From Candidatus Edwardsbacteria bacterium RifOxyA12_full_54_48 (GTDB lineage: Bacteria > Edwardsbacteria > AC1 > EtOH8), in contig MFFN01000005.1 of the NCBI GenBank assembly GCA_001777915.1, positions 175,255-239,254 of the forward strand: a DNA stretch of 64,000 bases, written 5' to 3'. The notes beneath the pieces were generated by a model that saw nothing but the letters and a program-made list of their open reading frames with translations, did not search any database and had not been told where the DNA came from. Position numbers and translations under genes: made by a program. Shown one piece after another: positions 42,266-50,784 of this stretch (the stretch's first letter is position 1; each line of letters starts with the position of its first letter).

Positions 42266-42937
42266 ATGGAAACATTTTTAGGTTTATTGCTGGCCATACC
42301 GCCGATACTGTTCGCCATCACCGTGCATGAGGTATCGCACGGCTGGGTGGCGTTCAAGAGGGGCGACCCCACCGCATACCTGATGGGGCGCCTGACCCTG
42401 AATCCGCTGAAACACCTGGACATCTTCGGCAGCTTCATCTTCCCCGGGATGCTGATACTGCTGAAGGCCCCGTTCGTGTTCGGCTGGGCCAAACCGGTGC
42501 CGGTGAATTTTTTGGCGTTAAAAGAACCCAAGAAGGACATGATCTGGGTGTCGCTGGCCGGTCCGGTCAGCAACCTGATCCTGGCCGCCGCCAGCGGGCT
42601 TTTGTTCCGCCTGCTGTATCCCCTTTATGAGGGACCGGGAACCCTGCTGTATCCGGTGATGATGATCCTGTTCTATCTGGTGCTGGCCGATTCGGTGCTG
42701 GCGGTTTTCAACCTGATACCCATTCCGCCGCTGGACGGCTCCAAGGTGGTGGCCGGGCTGCTGCCGGGGAGATTGTCCCTAAGATACCTGAGCCTGGAGA
42801 AATACGGCATGTTCATCTTCGTAGGGCTGATCATCCTGATGCAGGTGACCCGGATAAATATCCTGTCGTATCTCCTTCTGCCGGCATCCTTTGTGGCCAG
42901 CTTCTTTGCCGGACCGGAGATATTCAGTTTCCTGTGA
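42266..42937 (+). CDS. Site-2 protease family membrane metalloprotease (M50)
   Basis: A 223-residue intramembrane protease-like protein with HEVSH (zinc, residues about 21-25) in the first helix and the third zinc ligand in NLIPIPPLDGSKV (Asp about 158). It has about five helices and no PDZ domain, so it belongs to the short YwhC/Rip-like group rather than RseP. The substrate is unknown. The stop overlaps an alternative GTG start of the next gene. Confidence 0.88.
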   Translation: METFLGLLLAIPPILFAITVHEVSHGWVAFKRGDPTAYLMGRLTLNPLKHLDIFGSFIFPGMLILLKAPFVFGWAKPVPVNFLALKEPKKDMIWVSLAGPVSNLILAAASGLLFRLLYPLYEGPGTLLYPVMMILFYLVLADSVLAVFNLIPIPPLDGSKVVAGLLPGRLSLRYLSLEKYGMFIFVGLIILMQVTRINILSYLLLPASFVASFFAGPEIFSFL

Positions 42938-42966
42938 AAAAACAAAGAGAACTTTCGGAGAATGAT

Positions 42967-44682
42967 ATGGAAACCTACAGCAACAAGCATTATCCGGTAA
43001 GGGAGGGGCTGGGCCTAATCACCATCAAGGGGATGCTGGCCCGCTCGGCCGGACTGTATCCCTACAAGACGGCACTGCAGATCAGGCGGGGCTCCGATTT
43101 TTACCAGGTCACCTACAAGGACCTGAAAGAGCGGACCGAACAACTGGCTTCGGGGCTGGCCCAAAAGGGCATCAAGCACGGCGACAAGGTGGCCATCATC
43201 GGGGAGAACTGCCCGGAGTGGGTGGAGAGCTATATCGCGGTGGCCAGTCTGGGGGCCATCCTGGTGCCGCTGGACACCCAGCTGAAGGCCCAGGAGATCC
43301 GCCACATCCTGACCGATTCCGAGGCGGTGGCCCTGATCGCCTCCAATAATTTCAAGGAGGTGACCGACGAGGCCGCCGGCAAGCTGCCCAGCCTGAAGAA
43401 GACCTTTTCCATGAACAACCTATCAAGTCTTTACGAGCCGCCCGAGCCCAAGACCCTCAAGCGGCAGGTGCAGCTGGACGACCTGGCGGCCGTCATCTAC
43501 ACCTCGGGCACCACCGGGCAGTCCAAGGGGGTGATGCTCTCCAACCGGAACATCATGTCCGACGTGGACGGGAGCTACCAGGTATTCGACCACGATCATC
43601 ACGACAATTTCATCTCGGTGCTTCCCCTGCACCACACCTTCGAAGCCACCGCCGGGATGCTGGTCCCGCTGTATGTGGGCGCCACCATCACCTACGCCCA
43701 GTCCCTCAAGTCACGGGACATCATCAACGACATCCGGGACAGCCAGGCCACCATGATGGTGGGCGTCCCCCTGCTGTTCGAGAAGATGTACCAGGGGATC
43801 ATGAGGGCGGTAAAAGAAAAACCCCTGCTGACCCGGATGGCCTTCTCCACCTCCAACGGGATCGTCAAATCCATCAAGTCCCTCACCGGGAAAAAGGCCG
43901 GGGGCAAGGTGTTTCATTCCCTGCGGGAGAAGGCCGGGATGTCCAGCCTCAGGCTGCTGGTCTCGGGCGGAGCGGCCCTCAATGTCGAGGTGGGAAAGGG
44001 CTTCGAGACCCTGGGATTCGAGATCGTCCAAGGTTACGGACTGACCGAATCCTCCCCGGTGCTGACAATCAACACCGTCAAGAATCCGGACCACGCCTCG
44101 GTGGGGGCGCCCATCACCTGCGTGGAACTGAAGATACTGGAGCCCGACGCCAACGGCATCGGCGAGATCGCAGCCAGGGGGCCCAACGTCATGCTGGGCT
44201 ATTACCGGAACCCCAAGGCCACCGAGGCGGTGATCAGGGACGGCTGGCTGCTGACCGGCGACCTGGGATACATCGACCAGCGGGGCTGCCTGTTCATCAC
44301 CGGCCGGGCCAAGAACCTGATCGTCTCGGCGGCCGGCAAGAACATCTACCCCGAGGAGATCGAGGCTCAATTGCTGGGCAGCCCCTATATCGCCGAGGTG
44401 CTGGTGGTGGGCGAGAAAAATCCCCAGACCGACCGGGAGGAGGTCCATGCCATGATCTATCCCAATTACGAGGCCTTTGACGAATATGCCGCCAGGCACA
44501 AGATGACCATGGACACCGCCCAGATAGAGAAGATCCTGAAGGATGAGGTCAAGCACCAGTGCGGCCACCTGGCCGATTACAAGCGGGTCAAACACTTCTC
44601 CGTAAGGGAGGAGGAGTTCCCCAAGACCACCACCCGCAAGATCAAGCGCTACCTGTTCGTGGGCAAGAAGGTCAACGTCTAA
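42967..44682 (+). CDS. Long-chain acyl-CoA synthetase (AMP-binding)
   Basis: Activates fatty acids to acyl-CoA via an acyl-adenylate. The 571-residue protein has the P-loop YTSGTTGQSKGVMLSNRN, GYGLTESSPV, the LTGDLGYID hinge region and KNLIVSAAGKNIYPEEIE, ending in KTTTRKIKRYLF with the catalytic Lys. ATG 42967 is preferred (GGAG six bases upstream); GTG 42934, overlapping the protease stop, would add 11 residues. FadD-like, though fatty acid chain length cannot be read from sequence. Confidence 0.9.
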   Translation: METYSNKHYPVREGLGLITIKGMLARSAGLYPYKTALQIRRGSDFYQVTYKDLKERTEQLASGLAQKGIKHGDKVAIIGENCPEWVESYIAVASLGAILVPLDTQLKAQEIRHILTDSEAVALIASNNFKEVTDEAAGKLPSLKKTFSMNNLSSLYEPPEPKTLKRQVQLDDLAAVIYTSGTTGQSKGVMLSNRNIMSDVDGSYQVFDHDHHDNFISVLPLHHTFEATAGMLVPLYVGATITYAQSLKSRDIINDIRDSQATMMVGVPLLFEKMYQGIMRAVKEKPLLTRMAFSTSNGIVKSIKSLTGKKAGGKVFHSLREKAGMSSLRLLVSGGAALNVEVGKGFETLGFEIVQGYGLTESSPVLTINTVKNPDHASVGAPITCVELKILEPDANGIGEIAARGPNVMLGYYRNPKATEAVIRDGWLLTGDLGYIDQRGCLFITGRAKNLIVSAAGKNIYPEEIEAQLLGSPYIAEVLVVGEKNPQTDREEVHAMIYPNYEAFDEYAARHKMTMDTAQIEKILKDEVKHQCGHLADYKRVKHFSVREEEFPKTTTRKIKRYLFVGKKVNV

Positions 44683-44729
44683 ACGAAAAACGATAATATA
44701 ATCTCCCAAATATCGGAGGCAGGAAAAGT

Positions 44730-47489
44730 ATGTTGTTCGCCAAAAAGAAGGAAGACAAGGCTCAGGCCAATCCCCTGGAACAGATGAAGAAGGAGGAGGC
44801 CGAGGTCATCGCCCAGGTGGAGCAGGGCCGCCGCAGCTATACCTCCCTGGACCAGCTGATAGCCGAGCGTAAAAAAACCATGGACGAGATAGACTCCCGC
44901 CTGGCCGAGTCGCTGGGCGAAGAGATGTCCATGTCCCAGAGGATGGACGAGGCCAAGGCCAAGCTGGACGAGGTCAACAAGAAGCTGGATGAGAGGTCCA
45001 AGGAGGATTCCAACCTGGCCACCAAGATCTGGGAGAAGCGGGCCGAACTGCTCAGCGTCAACCAGCAGATGGACGAGGCCAAAAAGACCGCCGATGCCGC
45101 AGTGCAGCAGAGCCAGTCGCTTCAGGCGGACATCATGCTGCTGGAACAGCAGGCGGCCGAAGGACAGAACCAGTCGGACAAATGGAAGAAGGAACTGGAG
45201 GCCCTGGAGAAGGAGATAAACCAGAAGCGCCAGGAACAGGAAACGGTGGTCTCCCAGTTCGCCGAGAAGGAAAAGACCCTGGCCGAGTTCCAGGAACGGC
45301 GCCAGTCGTTGATGGACCAAGAGAAGAAACTGGCAGGGACCGTGGAGGATCTCAATGCCCTGATGAAGGAGCTGCAGGCCAAGATAGACCAGGCCCAGGA
45401 CAAGCAGGCCCAGATACTTTCGGACCTGACGGCGGCCGAGCAGGAGAAGAACGGGCTTTTATCCCAAAGCGAATCTTTCAAGTCGGAAGCCAAGCAATTG
45501 GAGGAAACGGTCAACGGCCTCAAGACACAGAAGGACGAGCTGGAGAAGGGCATCGCCGAGATCAGGAGCTCCGAGGCCCAGGTGGTGGAACGACACGAGA
45601 GCCTGAAGAAGCAGGAGGATGCCATAAGGGAAAGGCTTGAGGGTCTGACCCAGCAGGAGGCCAGCGTCTCCACCAAGATGGAGGCGCTGAACGGCGGCCT
45701 CAAGGAGGCCGAGGAGAAACTGCAGGCCGTGGTCAAGGAGCAGCACGAGCGGAAGCAGCAGCTGGACAGGCTGTCCGAGGAACTGACGGCCAAGGGGAAG
45801 GAACTGGCGGAGAAGCAGGGCCGTCTGGAGGAGATCGAGCTGGATATCGACCTGAAGGCCGAGGAGCAGGCCAATGCCACCAAATCCCTGGAGGAGGTCC
45901 AGGCCGGAGTTTTAAGGGCCGAGACCGAACAGGCGGAATCCCAGCAAAATATACAAGAATTGAACCAGGCCATAGAGGAAAAACAAAAACGGGTGTCCGA
46001 GCTGGAGCAGGAGGAGGCCCAGAAGCAGCACGAGGTCGAGGCCATCCGCGAACTGGAGACCAGCCTGAACAATCTAAAACAGCAGATATCCCAGGCCGAG
46101 GCCAGGCGCGACGAGATCAACACCCAGATCCTGACCTCCGAGGAGAAGGTGCCGGAATTGCTGTCCAGCCAGAAGGAGCTGGAGTCCCAGGTGGAGAAAC
46201 TGGCCAAGAAAGAAGAGAAGCTGGCCCAGAAGGTGGAAGAGCTGGAAGGCAAACGCAACCAGCTAAAGGAGCAGAACGAAGAATTGGCCGGCCAAAAGAA
46301 GGGGCTGGAAGAGGGTCTGAAACAGATGGAGGAGCAGAGCCGCCATTTGGACGATATCCGGAAGCAGGTGGAGGATCTGGAGAACCAGCGCAAAGAGGCG
46401 GATGGACAATTGTCCGAACTTCGCGGCCAGAAGGAGCAGGTGGACGAGGAATACAGGCAGAAACGGCAGCAGCTGGATAATTTCCAGAACGAGGTGAGAT
46501 CGCTGGAGGATAAAAAGTCCGAATTGGAGAACAGCCACGGCCAGCTAAAACAGGAAATATCCCAGATGGAGCAGCAAAAGAACCAACTGCAGGAATTCCT
46601 GTCCCAGAAGCAGGACCTGAGCCGGGAGGCCGAGGAGATCAAGGGCAACATAGAAGCCCTGCGGTCCGAGCTGGAGGCCTCTCAGCAAAAGGTGCAGGAG
46701 TTGCAGGAATCGGAGCAGCAGCTGACGGCCAGCGTTCAGGAGAATCAATCCAACCTGCGCAGCCTGGAAAAAATCCTGGAGAAGAGAAGATCCGAGGAGG
46801 AGGATATAAACCAACGGATCGCCAATGCCGAAAAGTCCAACCAGGAGATCATGGCCCTGATGAACCAGATAGACGACAGGAAGCAGCAGATGGGCGAGCT
46901 GGAACAGCAGGTGGCCCTGCTGCAGCAGGAGGAATCCCGGCTGCTGCGGGAGCGCGACGAGAGGGAAAAGCTGGAGGCCCGGCGCAAGGAGGAGGAGAGG
47001 GCGGCCTTCCTCCGGATAAAGGCCAAGGGACGTCCGGTGACCGGATTGTCGCAAACGCCACCGGTCCCAAAATCGGAGACCGCCCAGGATCAGAGCGAGG
47101 AACTGGAAGCCCAGGAACCGATCCCAGCCGTTCCGGCCCGGCAGCCGATGCCGCTGATGGCCAAACCCAAGCTGGCTCCCATCAAAACCGCCCAGGAGGC
47201 TCATCCGCCCTCATTGCTGGCGGCCAGGGATAAACCCCTGCTGCCCAGACAGCCTTTGCTGTCTCCCAGGCCTGAGGGAAAACCGATCCCCAAGGCGGCC
47301 CTGGCCCTCAAACAGGCGGTCAACCCCTTTGCCAAACCGGCCCTGACACCCAGGCCGGCCCCGGCCCCGTTGCTGAAAAAGGAGATTTCCCAACCTGAGC
47401 ATTCTTTATTAAAACCGCCGGCCCACAAGTCACTGCTCAAGCCGGCGGCCGATAAGGACAAACCTGACAAGGAGATCACTTTCGGGTAA
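44730..47489 (+). CDS. Large coiled-coil protein with a Pro-rich tail, function unknown
   Basis: A 919-residue protein with no recognised catalytic domain. Residues about 10-765 are an almost unbroken coiled coil rich in Glu, Gln, Lys and Leu heptads. Residues 770-919 are a disordered Pro/Ala/Lys tail (KPKLAPIKTA, LTPRPAPAPLLKKE). There is no signal peptide, membrane helix or SMC-type ATPase head, so a cytoplasmic filament, spacer or polarity scaffold is more likely than a chromosome condensin. A good ribosome site (GGAGG) precedes the ATG. It sits alone between the acyl-CoA ligase and xerD. Confidence 0.8.
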   Translation: MLFAKKKEDKAQANPLEQMKKEEAEVIAQVEQGRRSYTSLDQLIAERKKTMDEIDSRLAESLGEEMSMSQRMDEAKAKLDEVNKKLDERSKEDSNLATKIWEKRAELLSVNQQMDEAKKTADAAVQQSQSLQADIMLLEQQAAEGQNQSDKWKKELEALEKEINQKRQEQETVVSQFAEKEKTLAEFQERRQSLMDQEKKLAGTVEDLNALMKELQAKIDQAQDKQAQILSDLTAAEQEKNGLLSQSESFKSEAKQLEETVNGLKTQKDELEKGIAEIRSSEAQVVERHESLKKQEDAIRERLEGLTQQEASVSTKMEALNGGLKEAEEKLQAVVKEQHERKQQLDRLSEELTAKGKELAEKQGRLEEIELDIDLKAEEQANATKSLEEVQAGVLRAETEQAESQQNIQELNQAIEEKQKRVSELEQEEAQKQHEVEAIRELETSLNNLKQQISQAEARRDEINTQILTSEEKVPELLSSQKELESQVEKLAKKEEKLAQKVEELEGKRNQLKEQNEELAGQKKGLEEGLKQMEEQSRHLDDIRKQVEDLENQRKEADGQLSELRGQKEQVDEEYRQKRQQLDNFQNEVRSLEDKKSELENSHGQLKQEISQMEQQKNQLQEFLSQKQDLSREAEEIKGNIEALRSELEASQQKVQELQESEQQLTASVQENQSNLRSLEKILEKRRSEEEDINQRIANAEKSNQEIMALMNQIDDRKQQMGELEQQVALLQQEESRLLRERDEREKLEARRKEEERAAFLRIKAKGRPVTGLSQTPPVPKSETAQDQSEELEAQEPIPAVPARQPMPLMAKPKLAPIKTAQEAHPPSLLAARDKPLLPRQPLLSPRPEGKPIPKAALALKQAVNPFAKPALTPRPAPAPLLKKEISQPEHSLLKPPAHKSLLKPAADKDKPDKEITFG

Positions 47490-47504
47490 TAGCTGCCGCC
47501 AGAG

Positions 47505-47562
47505 GGGATCAATGGAACGGGGATTTAACGGATAACTGCGGATTCACACGGATCAAATTATA
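47505..47562. repeat. Dispersed repeat (GATTTAACGGATAACTGCGGATT type)
   Basis: GGAACGGGGATTTAACGGAT followed by GGATTCACACGGATC. It is the same family as the copy near 40973, in the gap before the recombinase gene. Confidence 0.5.
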
Positions 47563-47572
47563 TAGGATTATT

Positions 47573-48469
47573 TTGAGCAACAATCCCGAGATATTGGACA
47601 GGTTCCTGGGGCATCTGACCGTGGAGCGGGGGCTGGCCGGAAACAGCATCGAGGCCTACTCCCGGGACCTGCGCCGGTACCTGGATTCCCTGGAGATCCA
47701 GGGGATAACCGATCCCTCAAAAATACTCCGCAGCCATATAGCCCAATTCCTTTCCCAGCTGGCGGGATACGGACTCTCTCCCGGCAGCCTGTCGCAGAAT
47801 ATTTCGGCGGTGAGGGGGTTTCACCGCTTTTTGGTTGGAGAGGGCCTCTGCAAAACCGACCCCACCGAGAACCTGGATTCGCCCAAGCTGGCCAAGAAGC
47901 TTCCCGATGTGCTGGACACCAATGAGATCGAATCCCTGATGTCCCAGCCGGACACCTCGACACCGCTGGGCCTGCGGGACCGGGCCATGCTGGAGGTGAT
48001 CTACGCCTGCGGCCTGCGGATCTCGGAACTGCTGGGCCTTAAAAGGTCCGATCTGGCCTTCGACCAGGGATACATCCGATGCTTCGGCAAGGGATCGAAG
48101 GAGCGGGTGGTGCCCATCGGCCAGACCGCCCGGCGCTGGACCGAAAGATATCTGGAGGGCTCCCGCCCGGTATTGATCAAAAAGATCGCAACCGATGTGC
48201 TGTTCCTGAACAACCGGGGGAGGCAGATGTCCCGGATGGGTTTCTGGAAACTGCTTAAAGCCTATGCCCAGAAGGCCGGGATAAAAAAGCGGGTGCATCC
48301 CCATATTTTAAGGCACAGCTTTGCCACCCATCTGCTGGAGGGCGGGGCCGACCTGCGCTCGGTGCAGGAGATGCTGGGCCATGCCGATATCTCCACCACC
48401 CAGATATACACCCATGTGGACCGGGAGTATCTGAAGGAAGTACACCGGCAATTTCACCCCCGGGGATAA
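47573..48469 (+). CDS. xerD: Tyrosine recombinase XerD-like
   Basis: A 298-residue chromosome-dimer resolution recombinase. It has the core-binding domain (LTVERGLAGNSIEAYSRDLRRYL) and catalytic residues Arg (CGLRISELLGL), Lys (GKGSKERVVP), HILRHSFATHLL, GHADISTTQIYTH with the Tyr nucleophile. The ending (EYLKEVHRQFHPRG) matches XerD better than the 19.7-kb paralogue does. It starts with TTG and has no strong ribosome site. Confidence 0.88.
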   Translation: MSNNPEILDRFLGHLTVERGLAGNSIEAYSRDLRRYLDSLEIQGITDPSKILRSHIAQFLSQLAGYGLSPGSLSQNISAVRGFHRFLVGEGLCKTDPTENLDSPKLAKKLPDVLDTNEIESLMSQPDTSTPLGLRDRAMLEVIYACGLRISELLGLKRSDLAFDQGYIRCFGKGSKERVVPIGQTARRWTERYLEGSRPVLIKKIATDVLFLNNRGRQMSRMGFWKLLKAYAQKAGIKKRVHPHILRHSFATHLLEGGADLRSVQEMLGHADISTTQIYTHVDREYLKEVHRQFHPRG

Positions 48470-48497
48470 TTTTAAAAAATAATATAAGGAGCCTTTT

Positions 48498-48878
48498 ATG
48501 CGCCAGATAATCAAAACCGACAAGGCCCCGGCGGCCATCGGGCCCTATTCCCAGGGCATCGAGTTCGACAGCAAATTAGTCTTCACCTCCGGGCAGATCC
48601 CGCTGGACCCCAAGACCGGCCAGCTGGTGGAGGGCGACATCAATGTCCAGACCCGGCAGGTGCTGGAGAACCTGAAGGCGGTGCTGGAGGCCGGAGGATC
48701 CAATCTCAAGAAGGTCATCAAGTGCACCGTCTTCCTGGCCGACATGAATGATTTCGCCGCCATGAACCAGGTCTACGGCGAGTATTTCAACCAGGCCCCG
48801 CCGGCCCGCTCGGCCTTCCAGGTGGCCCGGCTTCCCAAGGACGCCAGGATCGAGATCGAGGCGATAGCGGAAATTTGA
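48498..48878 (+). CDS. ridA: RidA family enamine/imine deaminase
   Basis: Hydrolyses reactive 2-aminoacrylate-type enamines made by PLP enzymes. The 126-residue product has [49 protein letters not shown] and [25 protein letters not shown]. The Arg of PPARSAF is the substrate-binding residue of the RidA subgroup. AAGGAG precedes the ATG. Confidence 0.96.
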   Translation: MRQIIKTDKAPAAIGPYSQGIEFDSKLVFTSGQIPLDPKTGQLVEGDINVQTRQVLENLKAVLEAGGSNLKKVIKCTVFLADMNDFAAMNQVYGEYFNQAPPARSAFQVARLPKDARIEIEAIAEI

Positions 48879-48880
48879 TT

Positions 48881-48936
48881 AACCACAAAGACACAAAGGC
48901 ACAAAAAGATCTGCTTGGTGCCTTGGTGGTAAAAAA
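48881..48936. repeat. Dispersed repeat, best copy of the ACCACAAAGACACAAAG family
   Basis: AACCACAAAGACACAAAGGC (48881-48900) and TTGGTGCCTTGGTGGT (48915-48930) face each other as an imperfect inverted repeat. Related pieces occur at 19.5, 30.9, 41.0, 53.3 and 58.2 kb, nearly all between genes. Confidence 0.7.
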
Positions 48937-48945
48937 GGCTCAACT

Positions 48946-49836
48946 ATGATGAGAACCAAAGTCATCTTCAATCCCAAGGCCCACGGGGGCGAGGCGGCCG
49001 GGCATCTGGAGCAGGTCAAGGCCCTGCTGAAGGCCGCCGGCATCAACTTCGAGCTGTCGCTGACCGACCGGGAGGGCGACGCCCGGAAGCAGGCCCGGGA
49101 GGCGGTGGAGCGCGGCTTCAAGGTTATCGTGGCCTGCGGCGGAGACGGGGTGGCCGGCGAGGTGGCCGGGGCGCTGGTGGGCAGCCAGGCGGTGTTCGGA
49201 ATGATCCCCCTGGGCTCGGGCGACGATCTGGCCAAATCCCTGAATATCGGTCGCAACATAGCCCACGCCGTCAGCCATATCAAACAGCACCGCACCAGGA
49301 TGATGGACGCCGGAGTGGTCAATGGCTGGTACTATTTCAACTCGCTGGGCATCGGGCTGGACGGAGAGGTGATCATAGAAAAGCAGAAGATCAGGGGCCT
49401 GCGGGACCTGAAGCTTTACCTGCTGGCCACCGTCAAGGCATTGATGCGCTACCAAGGCCAGCGGATCAGCCTGGATTTCGGGCCGGGCAAGGTGTGGGTG
49501 GAGGCCCTGCTGGTGGAGATCATGAACGGGCGGAGCGTGGGCGGCGGCTATATTTTGACGCCGGAGGCCCAGATAGACGACGGCTGGCTGGACCTGTGCA
49601 TCATCCACAAGCTGACCTGGCTGGAGTTCTTCCGGCACGTGCCCAAGACCTTCAAAGGGAAACATACCCATCTCAAGCAGATCGTGATGGGCCGGACCCA
49701 GAAGGTGGTGGTGGAATCGGAGCATCCCATGGCCGTCCAGGTGGACGGCGAACTGTGGCCCAAGAGGGAGAAGCACTACGAGGTGTCCATACTGCCCAAG
49801 GCGGTGGAGGCCATCGTGGGCGATCATGCTTGGTGA
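48946..49836 (+). CDS. Diacylglycerol/lipid kinase family protein (DagK/YegS-like)
   Basis: A 296-residue ATP-dependent lipid kinase-like enzyme: FNPKAHGG at the start, the nucleotide motif ACGGDGVAGEVAGAL, PLGSGDDLAKSL (usual PxGTGND, here SGDD), GIGLDGEV, and MNGRSVGGGY with a C-terminal PMAVQVDGELWP. The GSGDD change still occurs among active members. The lipid substrate is not known. The start has no clear ribosome site; the second Met at 48949 is equivalent. Confidence 0.87.
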   Translation: MMRTKVIFNPKAHGGEAAGHLEQVKALLKAAGINFELSLTDREGDARKQAREAVERGFKVIVACGGDGVAGEVAGALVGSQAVFGMIPLGSGDDLAKSLNIGRNIAHAVSHIKQHRTRMMDAGVVNGWYYFNSLGIGLDGEVIIEKQKIRGLRDLKLYLLATVKALMRYQGQRISLDFGPGKVWVEALLVEIMNGRSVGGGYILTPEAQIDDGWLDLCIIHKLTWLEFFRHVPKTFKGKHTHLKQIVMGRTQKVVVESEHPMAVQVDGELWPKREKHYEVSILPKAVEAIVGDHAW

Positions 49837-49971
49837 AGGATATTTCGCGATCACCAAAGCATGTTCAATGCTGTTGATGATAGATCATCAGATAAACCAA
49901 ATGTAATTGAGGAGAGGGAAGAGCGCATAAGAAATCGCTTTTCGTTTACGATCCGGTAAAGGAGGATGCCC

Positions 49972-50784
49972 ATGAACTTCAAAAAAGAGAACATCCAGCG
50001 CCTGTTCGAGGCCAATCCCACCATCCACGGGATATTGAAGGAGGCCGAGAACCACCTGATAGCCAAGAATCTTCTGGTGGTCTATCTGGACGAGATGGTC
50101 CGGATGCTGCACCTGGATATCATCGCTCCCAAGGGCCTGGAATGGTCGCTGCAGATAAACTGCATCTATGCCCTGCGCAAGATAATCTCGGTCCGCAGCG
50201 AGAACCTGGCCAAGTTCGGCATAATAAAACTGCTGTGGCAGCTGGCCCGGGATGACCATCAGGATCTTCCCGAAAACCTTTCCGACGCTTTCTTCGAGGA
50301 CCTGCGGCACATATTCATGGGCACCACCGGGAAAAGCCGGGTCTATGACCAGGAGATCTATTCCACCTCGGCCGACATGCATGGCCGGGAGGCGGCCATC
50401 CAGCGTTCCGACCAGCTGGACGCCGTGGCCCTGCGCTGCGAAACCTTCATTAAAAGATACGCCTCCGGCCTGGATCCGGATGTCAGGAAGGCCAGGCAGC
50501 AGAACCGGGAACGGATATTGAAGCATTTCAACGCTTCCCAGGAAGACTGGAAGGATCACCGCTGGCACCTGAAGAACATCATCCGCAATGCCGAGCAGCT
50601 TTCCAGCCTGATCGATCTGAGCGACGAGGAGAGGAAGGCAATAGACAAGGCAAAATCCAGGGCCCTGCCGTTCGGCATCACTCCCTATTACGTATCGCTG
50701 ATGGACCAGGACCCGTCCCGCACGAACGACCATGCCGTCCGGGCCCAGGTGATCCCGCCGGCCAATTACGTAAAAAAATGCTGA
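49972..50784 (+). CDS. KamA-family radical SAM protein, N-terminal part (upstream of the frameshift site)
   Basis: A 270-residue helical protein. Its last 40 residues (ALPFGITPYYVSLMDQDPS, VRAQVIPPANYV) match the segment just before the radical SAM core in lysine 2,3-aminomutase-like proteins. The reading frame ends at TGA 50782-50784 immediately after the in-phase heptamer A AAA AAA (50772-50778). A -1 slip there continues exactly into the next frame as KK-MLKNKDD. ATG 49972 is chosen six bases after AAAGGAGG; an in-frame ATG at 49966 is too close to it. The first 190 residues match nothing I recognise. Confidence 0.75.
   Translation: MNFKKENIQRLFEANPTIHGILKEAENHLIAKNLLVVYLDEMVRMLHLDIIAPKGLEWSLQINCIYALRKIISVRSENLAKFGIIKLLWQLARDDHQDLPENLSDAFFEDLRHIFMGTTGKSRVYDQEIYSTSADMHGREAAIQRSDQLDAVALRCETFIKRYASGLDPDVRKARQQNRERILKHFNASQEDWKDHRWHLKNIIRNAEQLSSLIDLSDEERKAIDKAKSRALPFGITPYYVSLMDQDPSRTNDHAVRAQVIPPANYVKKC

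Noticed and set aside
45122..46651. A 509-codon open frame on the minus strand opposite the coiled-coil gene
   Set aside because: It is Ser/Cys/Leu-rich low complexity, the mirror of Glu/Gln/Lys codons of the real gene; no ribosome site or promoter and no recognisable domain.
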